Positions 36,937-49,367 are shown, numbered from the stretch's first letter. The stretch: DNA of 64,000 bases from Buttiauxella sp. A111 (GCF_014189855.1 NZ_BJFN01000004.1:186001-250000), one strand, 5' to 3'. The notes: generated from the letters alone by a model not told the origin. Numbers and translations are program-made.

Positions 36937-37167
36937 TTACAGGGTATAACCCGGTTTTTTGGCAAGCGTATCAAGAGCCGGAGCGATCTCTTTATCGTAA
37001 ACATCCTCTTTCCAACGGTCTTTCTGGATAGGGGTTAACGCGACAGATAATGATTCATCTGTTGAATTGAAATGTTTCTTGAGTACGGCACAGATATCGG
37101 CGGCCAGCGCTTCTTTTTGCTCGTCAGTCAGTTCACGCGGAAAGTGTTTTACAGTGATATGCGGCAC
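36937..37167 (-). CDS. pptA: 4-oxalocrotonate tautomerase family enzyme PptA
   Basis: 76-residue tautomerase with the catalytic Pro immediately after the initiator Met (MPHITVKHFPRELTDEQKEA). E. coli PptA (77) has the same start and ending KKPGY. GTG start at 37167 preceded by GGAGA. Longer in-frame starts would bury the essential N-terminal proline and are rejected. It lies 61 bp downstream of nhoA on the same strand, so the two are probably co-transcribed. The natural substrate is unknown. Confidence 0.9.
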   Translation of the reverse strand: MPHITVKHFPRELTDEQKEALAADICAVLKKHFNSTDESLSVALTPIQKDRWKEDVYDKEIAPALDTLAKKPGYTL

Positions 37168-37228
37168 AGTGGTTCTCCCCTTTATTGGAAACAATATACT
37201 TACGTTAAGCACCCGTTCGTTGCAACAG

Positions 37229-38029
37229 CTAAGGCAGGCAAATCGCCGCAAATTCCGCAAGGCTGAAACCATAGTGCGGGTCATTGACGCTCAGACCAAA
37301 TTTGTCCTGAAGCAACTGATACAACTCCGCTGCATCGTCTATCGTTCGCGGCTGTCCGTCGTTAAATTGCCGATCGTTTTGCGTCAACGTGGTGCCATCG
37401 GCTTTTTTCAAACACATCATTAAATGATGATAGAAATGCGATTGAGGCCAGGTCGAAACATAATGGTTGGCGACCTCGAAGTCTGATGCGTACTGGGGCT
37501 GTAAATCAAATCGATACAACGGCAGCCATTCATCCTGTTGTTGAATACTCAGCAGATAATCATCATCGATTTGCGTCAACCGATAATCACCAAAGTCGGT
37601 GTTCTGCACCACATCTCTCTCTAAACGCAGCGCAGACGTCAGCGTTTTGCCACCAAAACCCACATCCGCCAGATAGCGTTGCTGGTTTAGGGTGATAAGT
37701 AACAAGCGATGCGTGCGAGGCGGCATCTCGGTGGGTTGTGAGATCAATACTCGGGCACCCAGGTCTTCAACCACAAAACCGATATGCTCAAGCGCCGCAC
37801 GCAGCAATGAGTTTTGCTCGTAGCAGTATCCACCCCGCCCTGCGACCACAAGTTTTTCAAATACGGCGTCTATATCTAAGCGGATTTCACGCCTTAGTAA
37901 CACATCTATATTTTCAAACGGTATCGCGCACGTATGCAGCAGATGAATGCGTTGTAAGGTTTCGAGGTTCGGTTTTGCCTCGCCCCGGAAAGCGATGCGA
38001 GTGAAATACGCCTGAAGGTCAAAAGCCAT
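37229..38029 (-). CDS. nhoA: Arylamine N-acetyltransferase NhoA
   Basis: Acetyl-CoA-dependent arylamine/N-hydroxyarylamine acetyltransferase. The 266 residues are about 15 shorter than E. coli NhoA at the C-terminus. The catalytic triad is intact: Cys69 (RGGYCYEQN), His107 (PPRTHRLLL) and Asp122 (LADVGFGG). PFENIDVLL and STWPQSHFYHHLMMC blocks are also typical. ATG at 38029. Divergent from lacI and upstream of pptA. Confidence 0.94.
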   Translation of the reverse strand: MAFDLQAYFTRIAFRGEAKPNLETLQRIHLLHTCAIPFENIDVLLRREIRLDIDAVFEKLVVAGRGGYCYEQNSLLRAALEHIGFVVEDLGARVLISQPTEMPPRTHRLLLITLNQQRYLADVGFGGKTLTSALRLERDVVQNTDFGDYRLTQIDDDYLLSIQQQDEWLPLYRFDLQPQYASDFEVANHYVSTWPQSHFYHHLMMCLKKADGTTLTQNDRQFNDGQPRTIDDAAELYQLLQDKFGLSVNDPHYGFSLAEFAAICLP

Positions 38030-38140
38030 GATCTCAATCTCTTAAAAATAGATGAGTTCACTATAATGCGTTTTTTTGCCCGTAAATGATCGATAATGCC
38101 AAATACACTCCGGAAAATGAGCGCTATAAGGAAACCCGCC

Positions 38141-39223
38141 GTGAAAACCAAATCGATGACGCTTTACGATGTGGCGAAACATGCCCATGTTTCCTATCAA
38201 ACGGTCTCGCGCGTTATCAATCAGGCAGAACATGTTTCTGATAAAACCCGGCGAAAAGTCGAAGCTTCAATGCGGGCGCTCAATTACGTTCCCAACCGTG
38301 TAGCACAGCAACTGGCAGGGAAACTGAGCCAGAACATTGGCCTGGTGACCAGTAATTTGTCGCTGCATGCACCGTCGCAAATCGCCTCAGCCATTAAGAC
38401 TCAGGCCAGCAAACTTCACTTTAACGTGATGATGTCGATGATTGAGCAGCCTGATATAGAAGCCTGTAAAAATGCGGTCAACAGTTTGCTGTCTCAGCGC
38501 GTTGACGGCTTGATTATTAACATTCCGTTGGAAGATGAGCAGGCACAAACTCTCACCGAAATGTGTGGTCATGTTCCGGTGTTATTCCTGGATGTTTCAC
38601 CCGCGCTGAATATAGACAGCATTACTTTTGATGCGACGGCCGGTACGCATCTGGCGATTGAGCATCTGGTTGCGCAAGGTCATCAGCGTATCGCGTTACT
38701 GAACGGGCCGCTCACTTCCGTCTCTGCCCGCCTACGCCTTGAGGGTTGGCAACAGGCGCTGGCGCAGCACCAGTTGCATGCCGCGGCTCAATTACAAGGA
38801 GACTGGAGTTCGCAATCGGGTTATCTCCAGACGCTTGCGCTGCTCGGCCAGGGGGGAAAATTCACCGCGCTATTGGTAGCCAATGATCAAATGGCGTTGG
38901 GGGCTTTACGCGCGCTGAATGAATCGGGCTTATCCGTGCCAGGACACGTTTCGGTCATTGGCTATGATGACACTGAGGATAGCGCCTGCTTTATTCCACC
39001 GCTCACCACCATCAAACAGGACTTTAAAGCGCTGGGCAGTGCGAGCGTTGACCGTCTGCTTGAACAAATTCACTCGCCGAATCAACCGGTGCCAGCCTCC
39101 GTACTTCCGGTCACGCTGATTGAGCGTAAAACCACTGCAGCCCCAAACGCCTTCACCGCATCGCCACAGGCGCTGGCGGAGGCACTGACGGTGCTCGCCC
39201 GTCAGGTCGCACAGCTCAAATGA
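38141..39223 (+). CDS. lacI: Lactose operon repressor LacI
   Basis: 360 residues, identical in length to E. coli LacI, with a GTG start (AGGA eight bases before). The DNA-binding head TLYDVAKHAHVSYQTVSRVI keeps the recognition helix Tyr-Gln-Thr of LacI. The hinge contains NRVAQQLAGK; the core has SQIASAIK, SVSARLRLEGW, VANDQMALGALRA and YDDTEDSACFIPPLTTIKQDF. The C-terminal heptad tail (LAEALTVLARQVAQL) is the tetramerisation helix. It is followed after 112 bp by lacZ with a LacI-type operator. A TATAAT at 38062-38067 is a possible lacI -10. Confidence 0.95.
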   Translation: MKTKSMTLYDVAKHAHVSYQTVSRVINQAEHVSDKTRRKVEASMRALNYVPNRVAQQLAGKLSQNIGLVTSNLSLHAPSQIASAIKTQASKLHFNVMMSMIEQPDIEACKNAVNSLLSQRVDGLIINIPLEDEQAQTLTEMCGHVPVLFLDVSPALNIDSITFDATAGTHLAIEHLVAQGHQRIALLNGPLTSVSARLRLEGWQQALAQHQLHAAAQLQGDWSSQSGYLQTLALLGQGGKFTALLVANDQMALGALRALNESGLSVPGHVSVIGYDDTEDSACFIPPLTTIKQDFKALGSASVDRLLEQIHSPNQPVPASVLPVTLIERKTTAAPNAFTASPQALAEALTVLARQVAQLK

Positions 39224-39227
39224 TTTC

Positions 39228-39243
39228 TGTGAATCCCCTCACC
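39228..39243 (+). promoter_or_regulatory. CRP site of lacZ
   Basis: TGTGAATCCCCTCACC matches TGTGA-N6-TCACA in 9 of 10 core bases. Its centre lies about 60 bp before the expected transcription start, the same spacing as in the E. coli lac promoter. Confidence 0.8.
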
Positions 39244-39260
39244 TGAAACTGTTTTGCTGC

Positions 39261-39289
39261 TTTACATTGCCGCTCACAAAAACCATAGT
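39261..39289 (+). promoter_or_regulatory. lacZ promoter (-35 and -10)
   Basis: TTTACA (39261-39266), a 17-bp spacer and CATAGT (39284-39289), closely parallel to the E. coli lac TTTACA/TATGTT arrangement. The predicted start falls at about 39296, at the operator. The spacer holds GCTCACAA, an extra LacI half-site. Confidence 0.75.
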
Positions 39290-39295
39290 GATTTA

Positions 39296-42431
<3,136 letters not shown>

Positions 42432-42440
42432 TACCCACAT

Positions 42441-42473
42441 CCGGAGCAGAACGCCGCCCTCGTTCTGCTCCGG
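42441..42473 (+). terminator. Strong hairpin after lacZ
   Basis: Perfect 13-bp stem CCGGAGCAGAACG/CGTTCTGCTCCGG with a 7-base loop, ten bases after the lacZ stop. The following T content is low (TTATATT) but it probably terminates the transcript. Confidence 0.75.
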
Positions 42474-42483
42474 TTATATTCAA

Positions 42484-42867
42484 TCATTTTTTAGGCGTAG
42501 TTCCACCGACCTGACGGCTTGTGGAGGCATAGGCCAAAAGCTCAGCTGTGTCGTTGTTTAACGCACGTTTCAAGCCCGGCGTTAAAACGCCATGTTCGCG
42601 ATGTCGCCCAGTCCAGGTCGCCTCCCAACCCAATTCCGCTTTTTTTGTCAATGAAACCACGATGTGATTACCCCGCAATTCAATAAAATTGGGGGTAATG
42701 ACAGTGATAGTCGCTGGTTTACCGTCGATATAAGCTGCTGCAAAATTCTCATCGACGCGAACTTCATGGTATCCCTTAAAGTTTAATTGGCCATCCGTGG
42801 CAATTCGTGCAGCGGTTTCTGAAGCAGAAGAAAATAAAGCCGCAGCCAAAATAACCCCCATTCCCAT
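42484..42867 (-). CDS. Exported protein of unknown function
   Basis: 127 residues; not recognised. A short hydrophobic N-terminus (MGMGVILAAALFSSASETAA) suggests a Sec signal. The mature part has mixed beta-like sequence (ATDGQLNFKGYHEVRVDENF, KPATITVITPNFIELRG, VVSLTKKAELGWEATWTG) and a polar C-terminus; it has no cysteines. The ATG at 42867 has AAGG at good distance. It is convergent with lacZ and preceded by more than 500 bp of AT-rich DNA. Confidence 0.6.
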   Translation of the reverse strand: MGMGVILAAALFSSASETAARIATDGQLNFKGYHEVRVDENFAAAYIDGKPATITVITPNFIELRGNHIVVSLTKKAELGWEATWTGRHREHGVLTPGLKRALNNDTAELLAYASTSRQVGGTTPKK

Positions 42868-43421
42868 TTTTTGCCTTATTCATCACACAAATAACGCGAT
42901 GCCATTAAGAATAATCTGCAACATAAATATACCGTCAGAATATAAAGTCAATCGCCCATATTAAATTTAAAGGCTATTCGTTTAGATTTAATTTAATAAT
43001 CTTCCTTGGTTTACTTTTGTTAGCTTAATAACATTAATGCCATTAACACATTTCACAAATTTACAATCTTTTACTGATCTGTCCACTGAGCGGCAAAGCA
43101 TCAACGTTCAAATTAGTGCTTAATATCATTGAAAACAGACGTTAAAGAATATAATTCTTATTTACGCTCGAAAAACATAATTATTATTTCAACTTCAAGC
43201 TACCAGATCGCTATAAACCAGAATATTTACCTTTTAACTGGTTGCACCAGTGATCAGAAAACCCACTCCACACTATGAGACATTTCTTATTTAGAGCAAT
43301 TTTGGAGCTCAATTGATTTACGTCAATCAAAGACATAGAGCGTGTTTACTCGAATGTTTGGCATGCTATTTATTATGCCCGTCACAACAAATGTTATAAT
43401 TACAACATCACGAGATGCATC
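42868..43421. other. AT-rich intergenic region
   Basis: About 550 bp without a convincing gene, strongly AT-rich, especially 42900-43300. It contains the promoter of the minus-strand exported protein and of the plus-strand membrane protein at 43422, with one FNR-like box. The base composition suggests an H-NS-bound or horizontally acquired stretch. Confidence 0.5.
43313..43326 (+). promoter_or_regulatory. FNR-like box
   Basis: TTGATTTACGTCAA matches TTGAT-N4-ATCAA in 9 of 10 bases. It lies about 100 bp before the small membrane protein gene at 43422. A TATTAT at 43371-43376 would place it near -63, compatible with activation. Confidence 0.55.
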
Positions 43422-43679
43422 ATGAGTAACACTGATCCAAAAAAGAAAAAGAGAACGCCCATTGGGAAGTTTATGCTATGGCTGTTCTATTTATTCTGTA
43501 TTTATGCTGTTTTCTGTTTATTTAAAGCAGGTGTAGCCTTTAGCCATATACACGCGGCCACAGGGCAGGAATTAGGCGTCAGAGCCGGAGAGTTTGCCGG
43601 GACATTAATCATTCTCATATATCTCGGATTTATTGGTGGGATTACCGGCCTTCTGGCCTGGTTAACTCGCGCGAAATAA
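43422..43679 (+). CDS. Small membrane protein, unknown function
   Basis: 85 residues; not recognised. A basic cytoplasmic start (DPKKKKRTPIGKF) is followed by two membrane helices (about 18-38 and 58-80, FAGTLIILIYLGFIGGITGLL). A short extracytoplasmic loop with SHIHAATGQELG joins them. The ATG has only a weak CGAG ribosome site. It is followed 45 bp later by a small lipoprotein gene, possibly co-transcribed. An FNR-like box upstream hints at anaerobic induction. Confidence 0.6.
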   Translation: MSNTDPKKKKRTPIGKFMLWLFYLFCIYAVFCLFKAGVAFSHIHAATGQELGVRAGEFAGTLIILIYLGFIGGITGLLAWLTRAK

Positions 43680-43724
43680 CCTTAGCACCGTGAATACACA
43701 ACGCTTTAATTCAGGATATCTGGA

Positions 43725-43970
43725 ATGAACAAATTTTTAAGATTTGCGTCAATTGTTTTGCTGCCGACAATTTTCCTGGCGGGATGCGTCATCGCAGAAC
43801 CGACGGAACAGGCTCACCATCATCATGTGAAGAATCAGAGCCAGGATGCACAGGGCGTGCCTGAGTCTCAACAAATTCAGCAACGCGATGAAACCATCGA
43901 CTGTAGCCTCCCTTTACCTGTTGATGCGGTCAATTCACAAATTGATGCTTATGACCGTCAGTGTCATTAA
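43725..43970 (+). CDS. Small lipoprotein, unknown function
   Basis: 81 residues; not recognised. The signal ends in lipobox LAGC (Cys21), so the mature protein is only about 61 residues and lipid-anchored. It starts CVIAEPTEQAHHHHVK with four consecutive histidines, continues Gln-rich (ESQQIQQRDE), and ends with Cys-containing segments (DCSLPLP, YDRQCH) that could form a disulfide. The histidine cluster may bind metal, which is speculation. Confidence 0.65.
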   Translation: MNKFLRFASIVLLPTIFLAGCVIAEPTEQAHHHHVKNQSQDAQGVPESQQIQQRDETIDCSLPLPVDAVNSQIDAYDRQCH

Positions 43971-43994
43971 CGTAAATTAGTTTTCCCCCTCAAG

Positions 43995-44021
43995 CGACGG
44001 TCTGCGCATTGGCAGCCGTCG
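43995..44021. terminator. Weak hairpin after the lipoprotein gene
   Basis: CGACGG/CCGTCG arms with a 15-base spacer about 25 bp after the stop, followed by a pyrimidine-rich stretch. Low-confidence terminator. Confidence 0.35.
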
Positions 44022-44171
44022 GTCTCTATCTCCTTATCTGTTAACAAAAAGACATTAGCGTCCTGTAGCGTTTATGAGTAGGATTTAGCGCCCTTTTTGC
44101 CATGACGCTGAAATTAAAAAAAAGCCAGGCAAAACGGTGGGTATCTTTTTAACAACACGACAGGGACCACA

Positions 44172-45653
44172 ATGCAAACACTACATAAAACGGAAGTGGA
44201 AAAGCACGCGGCTAAACGGCGCTGGCTGAATTCTCACGATTCCGGGTATCACAAAGCGATGGGCAACCGTCAGGTTCAGATGATTGCCATCGGCGGAGCC
44301 ATTGGCACCGGCCTCTTTTTAGGTGCAGGCGCGCGACTGCAAATGGCTGGCCCCGCATTAGCACTGGTGTATCTGGTGTGCGGGATCTTTTCATTCTTCA
44401 TTTTACGTGCGCTAGGTGAATTGGTGCTGCACCGCCCGTCGAGCGGCAGCTTTGTCTCTTACGCCCGCGAGTTTCTGGGCGAAAAAGCCTCTTATGTTGC
44501 GGGTTGGATGTACTTCGTCAACTGGGCAATGACCGGCATTGTCGATATCACCGCCGTCGCGCTTTACATGCACTACTGGGGCGCATTCGGTGATGTGCCG
44601 CAATGGGTCTTTGCCCTTTGTGCGCTGGGGATTGTCGGCACCATGAACATGATTGGCGTGAAATGGTTCGCCGAAATGGAGTTCTGGTTCGCATTAATCA
44701 AAGTCCTCGCCATCGTGGTCTTTTTGGTTGTCGGTACGATTTTCCTCGGCAGCGGTAAAATGCTTGATGGCAACACGACGGGCTTCCACTTAATCACGGA
44801 TAACGGCGGCCTCTTCCCACATGGTTTGCTCCCCGCATTGGTTCTTGTGCAAGGTGTCGTCTTTGCCTTCGCGTCGATCGAACTGGTGGGGACGGCTGCG
44901 GGTGAATGTAAAGACCCGCAAACGATGGTGCCGAAAGCCATTAACAGCGTTATCTGGCGTATCGGTCTGTTTTACGTGGGTTCAGTGGTTTTACTGGTGC
45001 TGCTGTTGCCGTGGAATGCCTATCAAGCGGGACAAAGCCCGTTTGTGACATTTTTCTCAAAACTCGGCGTGCCATACATTGGCGACATCATGAACATGGT
45101 GGTACTGAGTGCTGCTCTTTCCAGCCTCAACTCTGGCCTCTATTCCACCGGACGCATTCTGCGTTCGATGTCGATGGGCGGTTCAGCACCTAAATTCATG
45201 TCGAAGATGAGCAAGCAACAAGTTCCTTACGCCGGGATTCTGGTTACGCTTGGCGTATACGTGTTTGGCGTGCTGCTGAATTACCTGGTGCCTTCGCAAG
45301 TGTTCGAAATCGTTCTAAACATTGCGTCGCTGGGTATTATCTCTTCCTGGGCATTTATCGTGATTTGCCAGCTGCGTTTACGCAAAGCCATTAAAGAAGG
45401 CAAAGCGGCAGACGTCAGCTTTAAATTACCCGGTGCGCCGTTCACATCATGGCTGACGCTGCTATTCCTGTTTAGCGTGTTGGTGCTGATGGGTTTTGAT
45501 TACCCGAACGGAACGTACACCATTGCTTCTATTCCGCTGATTGCTTTGGTACTGGTGCTGGGCTGGTTTGGTGTTCGTAAACGTGTACACGAAATTGCCA
45601 ACCAGGTGCATCTCCACCATGAAGAAAGCACAACGTTAACCGATAAGCGTTAA
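44172..45653 (+). CDS. ansP: L-asparagine permease AnsP
   Basis: Twelve-span amino acid/polyamine/organocation (APC) permease importing L-asparagine. The 493 residues are very close to E. coli AnsP (499), diverging only at both termini. The APC signature GNRQVQMIAIGGAIGTGLFLG is near the N-terminus; LGELVLHRPSSGSFVSYARE, GVKWFAEMEFWFALIKV and TAAGECKDPQTMVPKAINS follow. It stands alone with its own terminator. Confidence 0.96.
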   Translation: MQTLHKTEVEKHAAKRRWLNSHDSGYHKAMGNRQVQMIAIGGAIGTGLFLGAGARLQMAGPALALVYLVCGIFSFFILRALGELVLHRPSSGSFVSYAREFLGEKASYVAGWMYFVNWAMTGIVDITAVALYMHYWGAFGDVPQWVFALCALGIVGTMNMIGVKWFAEMEFWFALIKVLAIVVFLVVGTIFLGSGKMLDGNTTGFHLITDNGGLFPHGLLPALVLVQGVVFAFASIELVGTAAGECKDPQTMVPKAINSVIWRIGLFYVGSVVLLVLLLPWNAYQAGQSPFVTFFSKLGVPYIGDIMNMVVLSAALSSLNSGLYSTGRILRSMSMGGSAPKFMSKMSKQQVPYAGILVTLGVYVFGVLLNYLVPSQVFEIVLNIASLGIISSWAFIVICQLRLRKAIKEGKAADVSFKLPGAPFTSWLTLLFLFSVLVLMGFDYPNGTYTIASIPLIALVLVLGWFGVRKRVHEIANQVHLHHEESTTLTDKR

Positions 45654-45667
45654 GTCATTTTGTTTGA

Positions 45668-45703
45668 AAAAGATAGCCACACGCTCAGTGGTGGCTATCT
45701 TTT
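45668..45703 (+). terminator. Rho-independent terminator after ansP
   Basis: AGATAGCCAC/GTGGCTATCT stem, extended by AAA/TTT, 10-base loop, 15 bp after the ansP stop. Confidence 0.88.
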
Positions 45704-45881
45704 AACCCTTCACTGCCCAGCAACTGTTTCTCACCAACCCTTCTTGCCATAAATCGCCGTAGCATTAACGTTATGTGCCGTTAACACTTTTCAAACATTC
45801 ATCACAAGTATTAACATATGATCTTGAATGTTCCAGATGGTTCGTCTGGAGCGTAAATGCTCCCACCTGTGAAAATGTCTG

Positions 45882-48002
45882 ATGAAAATTGTGCAACATG
45901 GAAAGATTTCCCTTCCACTGATACTTGTCCCGGCGCTGTCGTCTTTTGCCCTTCCTGCGCTTGCGACAGAAGACACGATGGTCGTCACCGCCACGCAAGG
46001 TACGATTTCCGAGCTGGATACGCCGGCAGCAGTGAGTGTCGTTAATGGCGACGATATGCGCCAGGCCGCTCCACGTATCAATCTTTCAGAAAGTCTAAGC
46101 AGCGTACCTGGACTGCAAGTCCAGAATCGCCAGAACTATGCGCAAGATTTACAGCTTTCGATTCGTGGATTCGGATCGCGCTCAACTTATGGCGTGCGCG
46201 GAATACGGATGTATGTGGACGGTATTCCCGCCACGATGCCCGACGGGCAAGGCCAAACCTCGAATATCGATTTAAACAGCGTTGAAAGCGTTGAGATTTT
46301 ACGCGGCCCTTTCTCTGCGTTGTACGGAAATGCCTCCGGCGGCGTGATGAATGTCACCACCACCACTGGCACACAGCCACCGACCTTTGAAGCCAGTAGT
46401 TATTACGGCAGTTTCGGAAGCTGGCGCAACAGTATAAAAGCCACAGGCGCGACGGGCGACGGCACCCAGGCCGGCGATGTCGATTACGCCGTTTCTGCTT
46501 CACGCTTTACCACGCAGGGTTATCGTGACCATAGCAGCGCACAAAAAAATCTGGGTAACGCCAAACTAGGCGTGCGGCTTAACGAAGCCAGTAAACTCAC
46601 GCTGATGCTCAATAGTGTCGATATTGATGCCAACGATCCGGGCGGTTTAACCGAACAGGAATGGCATGACAACCCGACTCAGGCACCCCGCGCTGAGCAA
46701 TACAATACACGCAAGACGACTAAACAGACCCAGGCTGGACTGCGTTATGATCGGCAGCTTTCGGCTAACGATGATCTCAGTATCATGACCTATGCGGGCG
46801 TGCGAGAAACCACGCAATACCAATCCATACCCGTCGCTCCGCAGTTAAAGCCAACACATCCGGGTGGCGTTATCGAGCTTTCACGCCATTATCAAGGGAT
46901 CGATTCACGCTGGACGCACCGTGGCAATCTGCTATCCGTCCCGGTGATGTTTACCACTGGTGTTGATTACGAAACGCTGTCAGAAAAGCGCAAAGGTTAT
47001 GAAAACTTTGTGGTGGAAAACGGCACCACGGTTTTGGGTGAGAAAGGCGATTTGCGCCGTGACGAACGCAATCTGATGTGGAACGTTGACCCTTACCTAC
47101 AAACTGCATGGCAGCTTACCAATAAGTTGAGTCTGGATGCAGGTTTACGCTTTAGCTCGGTTTACTTCGACTCCAATGATGAATACATCACCGCGTTGAA
47201 TGGCGATGACAGCGGCGATGCGAGCTATCACAAATGGCTGCCAGCCGCCGCGCTGAAATATGCAATCACTGACGCGTGGAATGTTTACACATCGGCGGGA
47301 CGCGGCTTTGAAACACCGACCATCAACGAACTCTCGTATCGTGATAACGGCCAATCCGGTTTGAATTTTGGCTTAAAACCGGCCACCAGCGATACCGTGG
47401 AAGTCGGCAGCAAAACCCGTTTCGGTAACAGCCTGTTGACGGCAGCGCTATTCCAGACCGACACCGACGACGAGATTGTCGCCGACCAAAGTAGCGGCGG
47501 ACGCACGACCTATAAAAATGCCGGTGAAACGCGACGCCGGGGCATGGAGCTATCCGCCGATAGCCAGCTTGGCTATGACTGGCGTATCAAAATGGCGTGG
47601 ACCTATCTGGATGCAACGTATCGCAGCAACGCGTGTGGTGATGACCATTGCGAGGGGAATCGTCTCCCGGGTATTGCGCGTAACATGGGATACGCATCAC
47701 TTGAATATGCACCACCAGAGGGGTTCTATGCCGGTGCAGACGTTCGTTATATGAGTGATATTCAAGCCAATGATGAGAATACTGCCCAGGCACCCGCTTA
47801 TACGGTTGCCTCACTGAACAGTGGTTATAAGCTGCGTATCCAGGAACGCTGGATGTTGGATGTGTGGGGGCGTGTCGATAACTTATTCGATAGGGAATAT
47901 GTGGGTTCTGTCATCGTAAATGAAAGTAACGGCCGATACTTCGAACCTGCTCCGGGACGCAATTACGGCGTGGGAGTGAATTTGAGTTACACCTTCCTGT
48001 AA
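45882..48002 (+). CDS. pqqU: TonB-dependent outer-membrane receptor YncD (PqqU)
   Basis: Outer-membrane beta-barrel importer; E. coli YncD has been identified as the pyrroloquinoline quinone receptor. The 706 residues comprise a signal peptide ending PALA, a TonB box EDTMVVTA, a plug domain (LSESLSSVPGLQVQNRQNYA, SIRGFGSRSTYGVRGIR, GNASGGVMNV) and a barrel ending YGVGVNLSYTFL with C-terminal aromatic residues. It matches YncD throughout (for example GDDSGDASYHKWLPA and DNLFDREYVGSVIVNESNGR). Convergent with tonB, its energy supplier. A TCCAGA/TCTGGA dyad lies about 40 bp upstream of the start. Confidence 0.94.
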   Translation: MKIVQHGKISLPLILVPALSSFALPALATEDTMVVTATQGTISELDTPAAVSVVNGDDMRQAAPRINLSESLSSVPGLQVQNRQNYAQDLQLSIRGFGSRSTYGVRGIRMYVDGIPATMPDGQGQTSNIDLNSVESVEILRGPFSALYGNASGGVMNVTTTTGTQPPTFEASSYYGSFGSWRNSIKATGATGDGTQAGDVDYAVSASRFTTQGYRDHSSAQKNLGNAKLGVRLNEASKLTLMLNSVDIDANDPGGLTEQEWHDNPTQAPRAEQYNTRKTTKQTQAGLRYDRQLSANDDLSIMTYAGVRETTQYQSIPVAPQLKPTHPGGVIELSRHYQGIDSRWTHRGNLLSVPVMFTTGVDYETLSEKRKGYENFVVENGTTVLGEKGDLRRDERNLMWNVDPYLQTAWQLTNKLSLDAGLRFSSVYFDSNDEYITALNGDDSGDASYHKWLPAAALKYAITDAWNVYTSAGRGFETPTINELSYRDNGQSGLNFGLKPATSDTVEVGSKTRFGNSLLTAALFQTDTDDEIVADQSSGGRTTYKNAGETRRRGMELSADSQLGYDWRIKMAWTYLDATYRSNACGDDHCEGNRLPGIARNMGYASLEYAPPEGFYAGADVRYMSDIQANDENTAQAPAYTVASLNSGYKLRIQERWMLDVWGRVDNLFDREYVGSVIVNESNGRYFEPAPGRNYGVGVNLSYTFL

Positions 48003-48018
48003 GCATATTTTAAATACA

Positions 48019-48048
48019 AAAAACGGAACCCTGGGGTTCCGTTTTTTA
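48019..48048. terminator. Bidirectional terminator pqqU/tonB
   Basis: CGGAACC-CTGG-GGTTCCG stem with A6 on one side and T6 on the other, between the convergent genes; it can act on both strands. Confidence 0.92.
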
Positions 48049-48066
48049 TTCAGTAAAGGAGTTCGA

Positions 48067-48780
48067 TTACTCCATCGTTGCGCCGCCGTTAAGCTTGAAC
48101 ACCACGTTGACAATTAAACCCTGGCCTGGCTTACCGCTTTCGTAGCGCCATTTTTTCATCGCCATTTTCACTTCACGCTCAAACATGTTGGCGGGCTGTG
48201 CGGAGAGGATACTCACGTTACTCACGCTACCATCCGGGCCAACATCAAACTTCACTCGCACTTTACCTTCAATGCGTAACGCATGTGCACGAGCCGGATA
48301 CTGAGGTGAATTTCGGCTAAGCGCACGCGGCCCTGTCGCCACCGGAGCGGTCGACGCCACTGGCGCAGTCTTGGCAACCGGAGCTGGACGTGCTGGCGCC
48401 GTATTGGTTACCGGCGCTGTCGGGCGCGGTTCAACCGGCTGAGCTTCACGCTTCGGCTGCTCAACCTTTTTCACCGGCTTTGGTTTTGGCTTCGGTTTCG
48501 GTTTTGGCTCTGGCTTTTGAATAACAACCGGTGCCTCTTTCGGCGGCTCGGGAATCGGTTCAGGTTCCACTACTGGCTCTGGTGGTGGCTGCACAACTTC
48601 AGGTTGTGGAGGTTCCAACTCAGCAGGTGCCACCATAGTGACGCTGATAGGTTGTGCGGGTGCTGGCAACTCAATAACCTGATGTACCGAGGTGTAGAGC
48701 AACCCCGCGACAACAGCACCATGTAGCACAACCGAAAGTGCGGTCGGCCATGGAAAGCGGCGAGGTAAATCAAGGGTCAT
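48067..48780 (-). CDS. tonB: Energy-transducing protein TonB
   Basis: Links the ExbBD proton motor to outer-membrane receptors such as PqqU. About 237 residues with the N-terminal anchor ([29 protein letters not shown]), in which the SxxxH motif Ser16/His20 of E. coli is preserved. A periplasmic Pro-rich spacer follows ([12 protein letters not shown], then [10 protein letters not shown]), then a C-terminal domain with [21 protein letters not shown] and [17 protein letters not shown]. The start follows the E. coli start [11 protein letters not shown]; an ATG at 48789 would add three residues. A Fur-like box lies upstream. Confidence 0.96.
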   Translation of the reverse strand: MTLDLPRRFPWPTALSVVLHGAVVAGLLYTSVHQVIELPAPAQPISVTMVAPAELEPPQPEVVQPPPEPVVEPEPIPEPPKEAPVVIQKPEPKPKPKPKPKPVKKVEQPKREAQPVEPRPTAPVTNTAPARPAPVAKTAPVASTAPVATGPRALSRNSPQYPARAHALRIEGKVRVKFDVGPDGSVSNVSILSAQPANMFEREVKMAMKKWRYESGKPGQGLIVNVVFKLNGGATME

Positions 48781-48823
48781 TGACGTCATAATGGCTTAGG
48801 TCTCTTAAACAGGCGTCAATTTT

Positions 48824-48842
48824 AAATGCAAATAGCAATCAT
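48824..48842 (-). promoter_or_regulatory. Fur-like box upstream of tonB
   Basis: Reading on the minus strand, ATGATTGCTATTTGCATTT lies about 45 bp before tonB. It is nearly identical to what I recall of the Fur-regulated E. coli tonB promoter. Agreement with the generic Fur consensus is only moderate. Confidence 0.5.
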
Positions 48843-49004
48843 ATTCAACAACGCATCGAATAAAGTGACGCATTTTACTGACGGCTGGGTGAAATTCCCT
48901 CATTCGTGACCACGATTTAACATCTTGTTTATCTTTCAATTGCAGTCTTAGCGCCATTCACTTACCGTATTTTACATACCTCATATCAATAAGGAGTGCT
49001 GCAC

Positions 49005-49301
49005 GTGCTGTATGTCATTTATGCGGAAGATAATGCCGACTCTCTCGAAAAGCGGCTAGCTGTGCGCCCTGCCCATTTGGCTCGTCTACAATTACTGCGC
49101 GATGAAGGTCGTCTGTTAACCGCAGGGCCAATGCCTGCCGTTGACAGTAATGATCCTGGTGCGGCGGGTTTTACCGGCTCAACGGTGATTGCAGAGTTTA
49201 CATCGCTGGAAGAGGCTCAAGCCTGGGCCGATGCTGATCCTTATAATGCCGCCGGTGTTTATAAGCATGTGGCGATCAAGCCATACAAAAAAGTTTTCTA
49301 A
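49005..49301 (+). CDS. yciI: YciI family protein
   Basis: 98 residues, as in E. coli YciI, a dimeric ferredoxin-like fold protein of uncertain enzymatic role. Near identity includes [31 protein letters not shown] and [10 protein letters not shown]; the conserved His and Asp of the family are present. GTG start at 49005 with AAGGAG eight bases upstream; an upstream GTG at 48996 overlaps the ribosome site. Divergent from tonB. Confidence 0.94.
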   Translation: MLYVIYAEDNADSLEKRLAVRPAHLARLQLLRDEGRLLTAGPMPAVDSNDPGAAGFTGSTVIAEFTSLEEAQAWADADPYNAAGVYKHVAIKPYKKVF

Positions 49302-49367
49302 TAGATTTGAAAATTCAATAAAATCAACATATTGAATTAAAAACCCTCAAAATATCAATTCATAAAG

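Noticed and set aside
43387-43402. Reverse-strand Ter-like sequence (ATGTTGTAA core)
   Set aside because: It lacks the essential G6 of Ter and has a T in place of the conserved C near the end. The match is chance in AT-rich DNA.
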